A DNA stretch of 6,040 nucleotides from Acidobacteriota bacterium (GTDB lineage Bacteria; Acidobacteriota; UBA6911). Position numbers and translations under genes: made by a program. Under the pieces are notes generated by a model, which did no database searches, was not told the origin of the DNA, and saw nothing but the letters and a program-made list of their open reading frames with translations. The stretch lies in the NCBI GenBank assembly GCA_017860075.1, contig JAFNAH010000155.1:1-6040 (forward strand), given 5' to 3'. Shown one piece after another: positions 1 through 5,746 of the stretch. How positions within the stretch are numbered: the first letter of the stretch is position 1; each line of letters begins with the position of its first letter.

Positions 1-1
1 A

Positions 2-235
2 CTCCGCGGCCGCATCATGGCCGTGTATTCCATGATGTTCATGGGCATGGCGCCCTTCGGATCGCTCTTCGCGGGCCTTCTCGCCGAGAGGTTGGGCGCG
101 CCCCTCACGGTGGCTGCCGGCTCCATCGGATGCATCGTCGGATCAGTCGTATTCCTCAGTCGATTGCCGGGCCTGCGAGAGCAGGCACGCGAGCTCATTC
201 GAGCGCAGAACATCGTGCAGGGACCTTCGGAATAA
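2..235 (+). CDS. MFS transporter, C-terminal fragment (EntS/MFS_3-like)
   Basis: This is the last 77 codons of a gene that begins before the window; the frame is open from base 2 to the TAA at 233-235. The fragment starts with LRGRIMAVYSMMFMGMAPFG, the kind of loop-plus-helix seen near helices 10-11 of enterobactin-exporter-like (MFS_3) transporters. A glycine/alanine-rich helix pair (FAGLLAERLGAPLTVAAGS and CIVGSVVFL) and a charged cytoplasmic tail ending in IVQGPSE follow. An internal ATG at 17 is only a methionine in the helix, not a start. The family exports small molecules by proton antiport across the inner membrane; the substrate cannot be read from this fragment. Call is by eye from motif resemblance. 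Confidence 0.8.
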   Translation, partial: LRGRIMAVYSMMFMGMAPFGSLFAGLLAERLGAPLTVAAGSIGCIVGSVVFLSRLPGLREQARELIRAQNIVQGPSE

Positions 236-341
236 GGAGACCGCACTGCCACCGACAGGTCCGTTTCTCGTGGTTGACTACAGTAGTCCTGGTAATCGCG
301 CCGCTTTATGACAAGGTTGTCTCAAGTCACCCTATTGATAC

Positions 342-361
342 GGGCTTTCAGCCCTTATTTT
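342..361 (+). terminator. Possible intrinsic terminator for the MFS gene
   Basis: GGGCT-TTC-AGCCC (342-354) forms a 5-bp GC-rich stem with a three-base loop and is followed directly by TTATTTT. It is 107 nt downstream of the MFS stop and on the right strand to end that transcript. The stem is short, and the same hairpin is also the outer module of the repeat pair, so terminator activity may be incidental. Confidence 0.3.
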
Positions 362-421
362 GTGTACGGGTACAAATCCTGGGGCTTCGCCCCAGGCTGA
401 TATGAGGCGGGCCTTCGGCCC
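342..421 (+). repeat. Three-hairpin repeat, left copy
   Basis: Three hairpins, each with a three-base loop, lie in a row: GGGCT-TTC-AGCCC at 342-354, CCTGGGGC-TTC-GCCCCAGG at 378-396, and GGGCC-TTC-GGCCC at 409-421. The central stem is eight perfect base pairs. The block 375-405 around the central hairpin recurs in inverted orientation at 468-498 with one mismatch in 31 (A at 400). The design resembles dispersed REP-like palindromic elements of large soil-bacterium genomes. No transposase is in the window. Confidence 0.8.
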
Positions 422-450
422 TCGTAACCGTATTCAAATCAAGATGTAGA

Positions 451-532
451 GCGCTGAAAGCGCGTGCTCATACCAGCCTGGGGCGAAGCCCCAGGATTGC
501 ATGCAGTACCAGGCAGCGAGGGCTGAAGGCCC
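451..532 (-). repeat. Three-hairpin repeat, right copy (inverted)
   Basis: This mirrors the left copy: GCGCT-GAA-AGCGC at 451-463, CCTGGGGC-GAA-GCCCCAGG at 477-495, and GGGCT-GAA-GGCCC at 520-532 (one T opposite G at the stem base). Gaps between hairpins (13 and 24 nt) match those of the left copy (12 and 23 nt) within one base. The inner hairpins of the two copies are separated by 29 nt (422-450). The outer and inner hairpins have changed in sequence while remaining able to pair, which suggests the structure matters. Confidence 0.8.
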
Positions 533-584
533 GGTCCATAGAGTATCGAGAAAGCCAAACCAGACCGGACCTGCTCAGAGAGAG

Positions 585-1058
585 CTATCTGCACACGGTG
601 GCTTTTACCACGCTCACCAGCACTGTATCCGCTCTTTCGGGGGCTCCTTTGACCTTTACCCGTCGCACGTCCAGCTTCTGGTATGCCTCCAGGATTCCCT
701 GGACTTTGACAACCTGCGTCTGCATGCTTTTCCCGCCCGCGGCCTGGTAGTTGAACGACACTTCGATATCGCAATAACCGACGCCGGCGGTATTCCGCAG
801 CGTAAGAGAGTGAAAGGCGCCTCGCACCACGTAGTCGTAATTCCAGGTTTGATTCGCGACGAGAATGTACCGGTCAGGATAGCGGCGATAGTATTCCAGG
901 AGCTGAGTCTGCGCATCGGGCCTGTGAGCTGTCCGGCTTTGGGCGCCTGTGACTGCGGCAAGCGCCGCCGGAGGAGCAGCGCAGCAGAGGGTCCCCTGCA
1001 GGATCAGTCCGATGAGGCTTTGAACAGCATGGGGACGCTCCGCGCCTTTCTGTTTCAT
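585..1058 (-). CDS. Hypothetical secreted protein with signal peptide
   Basis: The product is 157 residues, function not recognised. The N-terminus has basic residues (K2, K4, R8), a hydrophobic stretch near residues 12-28 and an alanine-rich end (PPAALAA, 29-35), so cleavage after about residue 34 or 35 is likely. The mature part runs through LLEYYRRYPDRYILVANQ into a region rich in alternating beta-strand pattern (about 75-157: GAFHSLTLRNTAG, CDIEVSFNY, TVLVSVVKA). That resembles small Ig-like FxLYD-type extracytoplasmic domains, but this is a weak resemblance. An AGGA 6 nt before the ATG supports this start. It is divergent from the polyamine operon. A longer open frame on the other strand (501-1112) lacks these features and is treated as its shadow. 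Confidence 0.72.
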   Translation of the reverse strand: MKQKGAERPHAVQSLIGLILQGTLCCAAPPAALAAVTGAQSRTAHRPDAQTQLLEYYRRYPDRYILVANQTWNYDYVVRGAFHSLTLRNTAGVGYCDIEVSFNYQAAGGKSMQTQVVKVQGILEAYQKLDVRRVKVKGAPERADTVLVSVVKATVCR

Positions 1059-1092
1059 CCTACATCCTGGTGTATTGGCGCCGCAACACTCC

Positions 1093-1127
1093 TTCTGAAT
1101 CCTGAGTCCTGAATTCTGTGTTCTGAG
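1093..1127 (+). repeat. Heptamer tandem repeat, five units
   Basis: Five contiguous 7-bp units follow the pattern TYCTGAR: TTCTGAA, TCCTGAG, TCCTGAA, TTCTGTG and TTCTGAG, with a partial TCC after them. Only the fourth unit breaks the pattern, at one base. The repeat lies between two divergent genes, 34 bp upstream of the secreted-protein start and about 80 bp upstream of the ureohydrolase start. Short heptamer repeats of this type are known to vary in copy number in some bacteria. Confidence 0.75.
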
Positions 1128-1147
1128 TCCCTACAACCGAATATGAC

Positions 1148-1175
1148 TTTACTTTTTCTCACGCGGGGCTATAGA
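1148..1175 (+). promoter_or_regulatory. Candidate sigma70-type promoter for the polyamine operon
   Basis: TTTACT (1148-1153) and TATAGA (1170-1175) are separated by 16 nt and would start transcription near 1182, about 27 nt before the ATG at 1209. This A/T-rich patch stands out in a GC-rich region and is the only plausible promoter seen ahead of the operon. The -35 match is modest. Confidence 0.35.
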
Positions 1176-1192
1176 TAAGAGGCCACAAACCC

Positions 1193-1200
1193 GGGGGGAG
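1193..1200 (+). promoter_or_regulatory. Ribosome binding site deciding the ureohydrolase start
   Basis: GGGGGGAG ends 8 nt before the ATG at 1209. A GTG at 1200 is in frame but overlaps this Shine-Dalgarno sequence and has none of its own, so the ATG is the better start. Confidence 0.65.
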
Positions 1201-1208
1201 TGCCTAGC

Positions 1209-2162
1209 ATGTCTGTGGAAGAACTGTATCAGTCGCCCTGGAATTTCCTGGGGCTTCCAGAGGAACTTGCCAGACCGTCACGTGCACGGGGCTGGTTGCT
1301 GCCTATTCCGTACGAGTCCACGACTTCGTACGGAGCGGGGACGCGCGAAGGTCCCGCCGCAATTCTTGCCGCGTCGCGCCAGGTGGAGCTCTACGACCAG
1401 GAGTATGACGGAGAACCTGCCGCGGAGTACGGAATCCACACCTTGAACCCGTTGGGCCTGGTGCACCGGTCGCCCGAGGCCATGGTCAAGGCGGTCGAAG
1501 AGGCTGTCTCCTCCCTTCTCTCGGCCTCCCCGCGTCCTGAAGTGCTGGGAGTGCTCGGCGGCGAACACACCCTGTCGGCAGGCGTCGCGCGCGGGCTGGC
1601 GCGCGTCATGCCCCGGGACACGCTGGTCGCAGTCCAGGTGGATGCGCATGCCGACCTGAGGGACGAATATGAAGGCTCCCCGTTCAGTCACGCGTGCGCG
1701 GCGCGTAGGATCCTGGACGTCTGCCCTGTATTTCAGGTGGGCATCCGTAATCTTTCGAGCGGCGAAGCGGCGTTCCGCCGGAGCTCGAAGCGGGTCAGAA
1801 CCATATTCAGCGAGGAAGCCAACGATCCGGGGAGCAGGTTCCTCAAGGATCTGGCCGGGTTCGTCAGGAACAAACGGGTTTTCATCACAATTGACCTCGA
1901 CGGGTTGGATCCCTCGATCATGCCGGCGGTGGGTACTCCGGAGCCCGGCGGAATTTCCTGGGAACTGCTGCTTCAGATCGTACGAACGGTCTGTTCCCAC
2001 GCGGTGCAGGTACCGGTTTTCGACGTCGTGGAACTGGCGCCCATTCCCGGCTTCCGGGCGCCGGACTTCCTTGCGGCCAAACTGGTCTATAAACTATTCT
2101 CGTACACGCTGGTGAAGGGAAAGAAACGAACGGCAAGCAAAAGGAGAAGCAGGCATGAGTGA
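1209..2162 (+). CDS. speB: Agmatinase/arginase-family ureohydrolase
   Basis: This is a 317-residue binuclear manganese ureohydrolase, which splits a guanidino compound to urea plus amine. The N-terminal [16 protein letters not shown] (34-49), followed by an ELYD segment, is agmatinase-like. All six metal ligands of the family are visible: His120 in GGEHT, Asp145, His147 and Asp149 in DAHAD, and Asp229 and Asp231 in DLDGLDP. Length fits the family (about 290-320). The product would be putrescine if the substrate is agmatine. The downstream ornithine decarboxylase makes arginase activity (ornithine product) a real alternative, and other guanidino substrates cannot be excluded. It is the first gene of a tight operon; its stop overlaps the next gene's start by 8 bp. 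The tail is very basic ([15 protein letters not shown]), which is unusual for the family and may partly exist to carry the next gene's AAGGAG. Confidence 0.9.
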   Translation: MSVEELYQSPWNFLGLPEELARPSRARGWLLPIPYESTTSYGAGTREGPAAILAASRQVELYDQEYDGEPAAEYGIHTLNPLGLVHRSPEAMVKAVEEAVSSLLSASPRPEVLGVLGGEHTLSAGVARGLARVMPRDTLVAVQVDAHADLRDEYEGSPFSHACAARRILDVCPVFQVGIRNLSSGEAAFRRSSKRVRTIFSEEANDPGSRFLKDLAGFVRNKRVFITIDLDGLDPSIMPAVGTPEPGGISWELLLQIVRTVCSHAVQVPVFDVVELAPIPGFRAPDFLAAKLVYKLFSYTLVKGKKRTASKRRSRHE

Positions 2163-3312
2163 AGTCAAGCTGCCAAAGAGATTCGTCAGCAAATACCCGC
2201 ACACGTTTTCCAAGGGTAAGCAGCACTTCCTGCGGGGCAAGCGCATCCTTCCGAAACCGATCACCGGAAAGGAGGCATTGCCGGACCTTCTGGACAGCTC
2301 GTTCCAGGCCTACAACGCCGCCCGTCTTCAGGAGGCTTGCCGCCTCTTCACGGAAAAGATGCTGGGAGCGCAGGTCACCGTGGGCATGAGCCTCGCCGGA
2401 GCGCTGACGCCGGCGGGCTTGGGCTCGGCGGTGGTGATACCGCTGATCAAGGCCGGGTTCGTCGACTGGATCGTTGCCACCGGCGCCAATCTCTACCACG
2501 ACATGCACCATGCGATGAACATGCCCCTCTATCGCGGTTCGCCTTACTCCCCGGACCCGGAGTTGAGGGAGGTCGGCGTCGTCCGTATTTATGACATCCT
2601 GCTGGACTACAATGATGTCCTCATGGCCACGGACCACGTCCTCCGGCAGATCCTGATGCAGCCCGAATTCCAGCGTGAGATGGGCACCTCCGAGCTCCAC
2701 TTCCTGTTGGGGAAGTACTGCGCGGCGTTCGAGGAACAGACCGGCCGGCGTGACAGCTCCGTTCTGGCGGCCGCCTACCGCGCCGGGGTCCCCTGTTTCT
2801 GCCCTTCGCCGGGTGACTCGACGATCGGGATGAACGTTGCGGGGCTGGAACTTCGCGGCAACGCGTTGCGGATAAACTCTTCACGCGACGTGAACGAGAC
2901 TACGGGGATCGTCCTGGAGGCGAAGCGCGCAGGCCGGAAAACGGGCGTGCTCCTGGCCGGCGGCGGTTCGCCCAAGAACTTCATCCTCCAGACCGAACCC
3001 CAGATCCAGGAAGTGCTGCGCGTCAACGAAGAAGGACACGATTTCTTCATCCAGTTCACCGACGCGCGGCCCGACACCGGCGGCCTGTCCGGCGCCACGC
3101 CGCACGAGGCTGTGACATGGGGCAAAGTAGATCCGACGCGGCTCCCCGACGCCGTGGTCTGTTACCTGGATTCAACCGTGGCGCTCCCGCTGCTGACGCA
3201 TTACGCGCTCGCACGGCACAGGCCGAGGAAGCTCAAGCGGCTCTATCACAAACTGCCCGCCCTGATGGACATGGTCACGAAGGAATACTGGAAACACAAC
3301 AAGCGGCTCTGA
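2155..3312 (+). CDS. Deoxyhypusine-synthase-like protein (probable homospermidine-type aminobutyltransferase)
   Basis: This 385-residue protein belongs to the NAD-dependent deoxyhypusine synthase (DHS) family, which removes an aminobutyl group from spermidine and transfers it to an amine. The C-terminal signature [13 protein letters not shown] holds the catalytic lysine (Lys324, equivalent to human Lys329) and the conserved Glu and Trp. GGGSPKNF (271-276 region), an NAD-contact region from about residue 73 to 90, and TGANLYHD (109-116) are at the expected positions. True DHS has KHH where this has KNF, and TAGGVEED where this has TGANLYHD, so it is the bacterial DHS-like branch. Bacteria have no eIF5A substrate; some bacterial relatives make sym-homospermidine. 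Start ATG 2155 has AAGGAG at 2141-2146 (8 nt gap). It sits between two putrescine-producing enzymes, which supports a polyamine role. Exact substrate is inferred. Confidence 0.88.
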   Translation: MSEVKLPKRFVSKYPHTFSKGKQHFLRGKRILPKPITGKEALPDLLDSSFQAYNAARLQEACRLFTEKMLGAQVTVGMSLAGALTPAGLGSAVVIPLIKAGFVDWIVATGANLYHDMHHAMNMPLYRGSPYSPDPELREVGVVRIYDILLDYNDVLMATDHVLRQILMQPEFQREMGTSELHFLLGKYCAAFEEQTGRRDSSVLAAAYRAGVPCFCPSPGDSTIGMNVAGLELRGNALRINSSRDVNETTGIVLEAKRAGRKTGVLLAGGGSPKNFILQTEPQIQEVLRVNEEGHDFFIQFTDARPDTGGLSGATPHEAVTWGKVDPTRLPDAVVCYLDSTVALPLLTHYALARHRPRKLKRLYHKLPALMDMVTKEYWKHNKRL

Positions 3313-3314
3313 AT

Positions 3315-4451
3315 ATGAACAAGACAACACTGCTTTCGAGGCTGGCTCGAGAACACGGCACTCCGCTCTTCGTCGTGGACCACGATGTGATCCGCAGCAA
3401 CTACGCGGAATTCAAGCGTTTCCTGCCGCGCGTGCAGGCGTATTACGCAGTGAAGGCAAATCCCGATCCTGCCATCGTGCATACGCTCTACAGGAGCGGC
3501 GCGAGCTTCGATGTGGCCTCCATCGCGGAGTTCCGGCTGGTGTACGAAAACATCAGGGAAATGCCTGGCAGGGCCCGCCAGGACTTCATCTGGGACAAGG
3601 TCATCTACTCCAATCCCATCAAGGACCAGCGCACGCTGGAAGAACTGGACGCTTTCAAGCCACTCGTAACCTACGACAACCTGGAGGAGGTCCGGAAGGT
3701 CCGACGGCACGCCCCGCACGCGGGACTGGCGCTGCGCATTCGCGTTCCGAACACTGGTTCGATGGTGGAACTCTCGAGCAAGTTCGGCGCCTCCCCGGCC
3801 GAGGCCGTCGACCTGATCGCGGCGGCATCAGACGCAGGGCTGGTCGTTGAGGGGCTCAGTTTCCACGTCGGGAGTCAGTGCACGAACTTCGAGAATTATG
3901 TCCAGGCGCTGTCCACTTCGGCCACCATCGTGGAGGAGGCGGCCGCGCGCGGTTTCAATCTGAAGCTGCTCGACATCGGGGGCGGCTTCCCGGCCCGGTA
4001 TGACCGGCATGTCAGGCCGTTTCGTGAGCTGGCGAAGATCATCAACTCCGAACTGGACCGTTTGTTTCCGAAGAGTTTTGAGATCCTGGCAGAGCCGGGG
4101 CGCTTCATGATCGCGACGGCGGCCACGCTGGTGGCGGAAGTCATCGGCAAAGCCGAACGTGACGGCAAACGCTGCTACTACATCAACGACGGCATCTATC
4201 ACACCTTCTCCGGAATCCTGTTTGATCACTGTCAGTACCACGTGAAAGCGTTCCGGAGGGGGCCAAGGGAAATCTCCGCAGTTTTCGGCCCTACGTGCGA
4301 CGCGCTGGACGTGATCTCACAGGCAGAGGAATTGCCGGACCTGAAAATCGGCGACCTCGTCTTCAGCGAAAACATCGGCGCTTACAGCCACGCCTCTTCA
4401 ACCTGGTTCAACGGTTTCCCGCCCGCCAAGGTATTCCATTATCGCCGGTGA
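3315..4451 (+). CDS. Ornithine decarboxylase, fold III (PLP, alanine-racemase fold)
   Basis: This 378-residue decarboxylase probably converts ornithine to putrescine and CO2. Domain order is a PLP-binding TIM barrel followed by a beta domain. Visible landmarks are the PLP lysine Lys47 in YYAVKANP, His184 in FHVGSQC, the phosphate-binding glycines in DIGGGFP (222-224), EPGR at 260-263, Asp304 in ILFDH (equivalent to the substrate-contacting Asp332 of eukaryotic ODC), Cys328-Asp329 in GPTCDALD, and Tyr357 in GAYS. GPTCD-x-LD is the ornithine decarboxylase form, unlike the corresponding motifs of diaminopimelate or carboxynorspermidine decarboxylases. The open frame extends upstream to 3117 inside the previous gene, but the family begins at about MNKTTLLSRLAREHGTP, so ATG 3315 is chosen. 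It is 2 nt after the previous stop with no strong Shine-Dalgarno, which suggests translational coupling. This is not the large fold I enzyme named SpeC in enterobacteria. Confidence 0.92.
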   Translation: MNKTTLLSRLAREHGTPLFVVDHDVIRSNYAEFKRFLPRVQAYYAVKANPDPAIVHTLYRSGASFDVASIAEFRLVYENIREMPGRARQDFIWDKVIYSNPIKDQRTLEELDAFKPLVTYDNLEEVRKVRRHAPHAGLALRIRVPNTGSMVELSSKFGASPAEAVDLIAAASDAGLVVEGLSFHVGSQCTNFENYVQALSTSATIVEEAAARGFNLKLLDIGGGFPARYDRHVRPFRELAKIINSELDRLFPKSFEILAEPGRFMIATAATLVAEVIGKAERDGKRCYYINDGIYHTFSGILFDHCQYHVKAFRRGPREISAVFGPTCDALDVISQAEELPDLKIGDLVFSENIGAYSHASSTWFNGFPPAKVFHYRR

Positions 4452-4459
4452 TCCGGTTC

Positions 4460-4466
4460 GGGGGGG
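4460..4466 (+). other. Seven-G homopolymer in the leader of the membrane protein gene
   Basis: A run of seven G lies in the 33-nt gap between the decarboxylase stop and the membrane protein start, 18 nt before the ATG. It is too far for an ideal Shine-Dalgarno. G tracts of this length can slip during replication, which here would change leader spacing, not a reading frame. Confidence 0.5.
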
Positions 4467-4484
4467 CAGGCGTTTGAGCTCGTG

Positions 4485-5273
4485 ATGTCGATAGCGTATG
4501 CAATGACAATCGGCGCTGTGGCCGGCCTGATTGTGTCGAGCTGGCAGGGATTCAAGGATCCTCCCTGGGAGGGTTTCTTTATTGGAAGGTTTTTCCGCAG
4601 CATCCTCGTCGGCTCCCTTGCCGCGGCGATCCTGGCCTATGCCGGCCTTACGGGTTTCCTCAGCATCGATAACTACGGCGTGTTTGCGTTCGCAATCGTG
4701 GCGATCGAGCGCGTGGTCGGCGAGGCATACAAGGGCTTCTTCCGGAAGGGTGCGCACGGCGAGTACTTCAAATTGCTCGGCAGGATGCACGTTCCCGAAA
4801 ACGTCTATGCCATCAAGCTGCTGGTCGGCACGGGTTTTGTAGTCGGCTCCTATTGGCTCTTCCGCCTCCTGGCGTTCTGGCTGAAGCAATTGACGGCGGG
4901 ATCCCAGCCGGTATGGCTCGCGGGCCTGATCATCGGGCTTGCCGGCGGCCTGCTCGTCGCCATCGGAGGCGCGCTGAAGGATTCTCAGTTCGAGGGTTTC
5001 ATACCCCTCAAGTTCGTGCGCAGCCCGATCGTAGGAGCTCTGGCCGGCCTGATTCTTGTGCACTTTTCGAAGGCATGGTTCCTTGTCGCCCTCGCCGTCG
5101 TTGGAGGTGAACGGGTCGGGGTTGAGTTGTACAAAACATTCCTGAAACGCCAGATCAGAGGAATGCACGCCGGGAAACCGATACTGCATCCCGCCTGGTA
5201 CGCCCGCCGTTGGGTATTTGCTCTTTCCTACAGTCTCGCCGTGGCTGTCTGCGTATCGCTGCTGTTCTCCTAG
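4485..5273 (+). CDS. Polytopic membrane protein with internal duplication, function unknown
   Basis: I do not recognise the family of this 262-residue protein. It has about eight hydrophobic segments (near 3-22, 37-59, 64-80, 107-132, 143-164, 178-195, 198-213 and 243-261) and no signal peptide. It is two copies of one four-helix unit, residues about 8-133 and 148-262. Matching landmarks are K24-D25 with E29-G30-F31 against K165-D166 with E170-G171-F172, R38-S39 and VG against R179-S180 and VG, E75-R76 with E80 and Y82-K83 against E209-R210 with E214 and Y216-K217, and Y108-A109 against Y239-A240. Conserved charged residues in or beside helices suggest a channel, carrier or lipid-active role, but none is shown. 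It starts 33 nt after the decarboxylase stop on the same strand, so is probably co-transcribed. Start: ATG 4485 or the adjacent GTG 4482; GAG at 4475-4477 is a weak ribosome site. Confidence 0.82.
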   Translation: MSIAYAMTIGAVAGLIVSSWQGFKDPPWEGFFIGRFFRSILVGSLAAAILAYAGLTGFLSIDNYGVFAFAIVAIERVVGEAYKGFFRKGAHGEYFKLLGRMHVPENVYAIKLLVGTGFVVGSYWLFRLLAFWLKQLTAGSQPVWLAGLIIGLAGGLLVAIGGALKDSQFEGFIPLKFVRSPIVGALAGLILVHFSKAWFLVALAVVGGERVGVELYKTFLKRQIRGMHAGKPILHPAWYARRWVFALSYSLAVAVCVSLLFS

Positions 5274-5746
5274 CGGAACAGATGTATGGCGATTTGGGGA
5301 ATGAGGATCAGGAGGCCGAAGCGTACCAGCCTGCCGCACATTCCCACTCCGACAAAGCGTCCGAACTGCAGGCGGACGGCTCCGGCGACAATGGTCGTCA
5401 CATAGAATGGCGGGATTCCAAACGCAGAACTGACAAATACGAAGGCGAGCGGCCCGGACGATGATCGCTGGAAACGATCTCTCCACAGTGCAGTCGTCCG
5501 GCTGATGCGGGCGCTTTGGAAACGGATCGTGCCACGGCCTGCCCAGTAGAGTGCGCACTTGCCGGCCATCTGCCCCATGCTCGTGAGCAGCACGAGACAC
5601 GCGAGTTCGCGTGGAGAGCGCACCAGTGACGCGAGCGAAAGCAACAGCAGTTCGCCGTTCACCCACGGCAGAAGCGCACTCACGATCGAGAGTGCAAAGC
5701 ACGAGACGTACACGCCTGCAATACTCACCTGGAAAGCGGTGTCCAC
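5270..5746 (-). CDS. VTT-domain membrane protein (YqaA/DedA-related)
   Basis: This 158-residue integral membrane protein belongs to the SNARE-associated Golgi protein/VTT superfamily, whose DedA members include flippases for lipid carriers. Landmarks are LLPWVNGELLLLSLA (25-39) in the position of the family's re-entrant PxxxE region, GQMAG with YWAGRG (58-72) matching the G-x-x-x-G and Y-x-x-GR pattern, and FGIPPFYVTTIVAG followed by FGRFVGVGMCGRLVRFG near the C-terminus, typical of the short YqaA-type members. Length fits YqaA (about 140-190). Start is GTG at 5746, with GGGAG on the minus strand (5754-5758) at 7-nt spacing; no ATG competes. Its start lies 22 bp inside the end of the upstream minus-strand gene, so the two are probably one operon. 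It converges on the duplicated membrane protein and shares the stop tetranucleotide. Confidence 0.82.
   Translation of the reverse strand: MDTAFQVSIAGVYVSCFALSIVSALLPWVNGELLLLSLASLVRSPRELACLVLLTSMGQMAGKCALYWAGRGTIRFQSARISRTTALWRDRFQRSSSGPLAFVFVSSAFGIPPFYVTTIVAGAVRLQFGRFVGVGMCGRLVRFGLLILIPQIAIHLFR

Larger units (their letters stand above)
236..584. other. Intergenic region without a gene, hosting hairpin repeats
   Basis: No convincing gene lies in these roughly 350 bases. An AAGGAG follows immediately on the MFS stop (234-239) but no start codon lies at a usable distance. A short perfect inverted repeat, GACTAC-A-GTAGTC, sits at 276-288; it could be an operator or chance. From 342 to 532 the region is filled by a symmetric set of hairpins described separately. 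The remaining 533-584 shows nothing recognisable. Confidence 0.7.

Noticed and set aside
276..288. GACTAC-A-GTAGTC palindrome as an operator
   Set aside because: One short isolated palindrome with no promoter elements at sensible distance; kept only as a remark in the intergenic entry.
308..400. A 30-codon plus-strand frame (starting MTRLSQVTLL) in the MFS downstream region
   Set aside because: No Shine-Dalgarno, and about half of it is simply the translation of the hairpin repeat, ending in the repeat itself.
342..532. The regular hairpins as a CRISPR array or integron attachment sites
   Set aside because: The copies are inverted, not direct repeats with spacers; there are only two; and no cas gene, integrase or attC core motif is nearby.
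501..1112. A 203-codon plus-strand frame opposite the secreted protein
   Set aside because: It begins within the hairpin repeat, has no ribosome site or recognisable motif, and is the complement of a gene with a signal peptide.
2155..3312. True eIF5A-modifying deoxyhypusine synthase gained from an archaeon
   Set aside because: The motifs KNF and TGANLYHD are of the bacterial DHS-like type, base composition matches the neighbours, and the gene is embedded in a bacterial polyamine operon.
3117..3314. Upstream extension of the ornithine decarboxylase frame into the DHS-like gene
   Set aside because: The extension translates to low-complexity Arg/Ala-rich sequence unlike the family, which begins right at the ATG at 3315.
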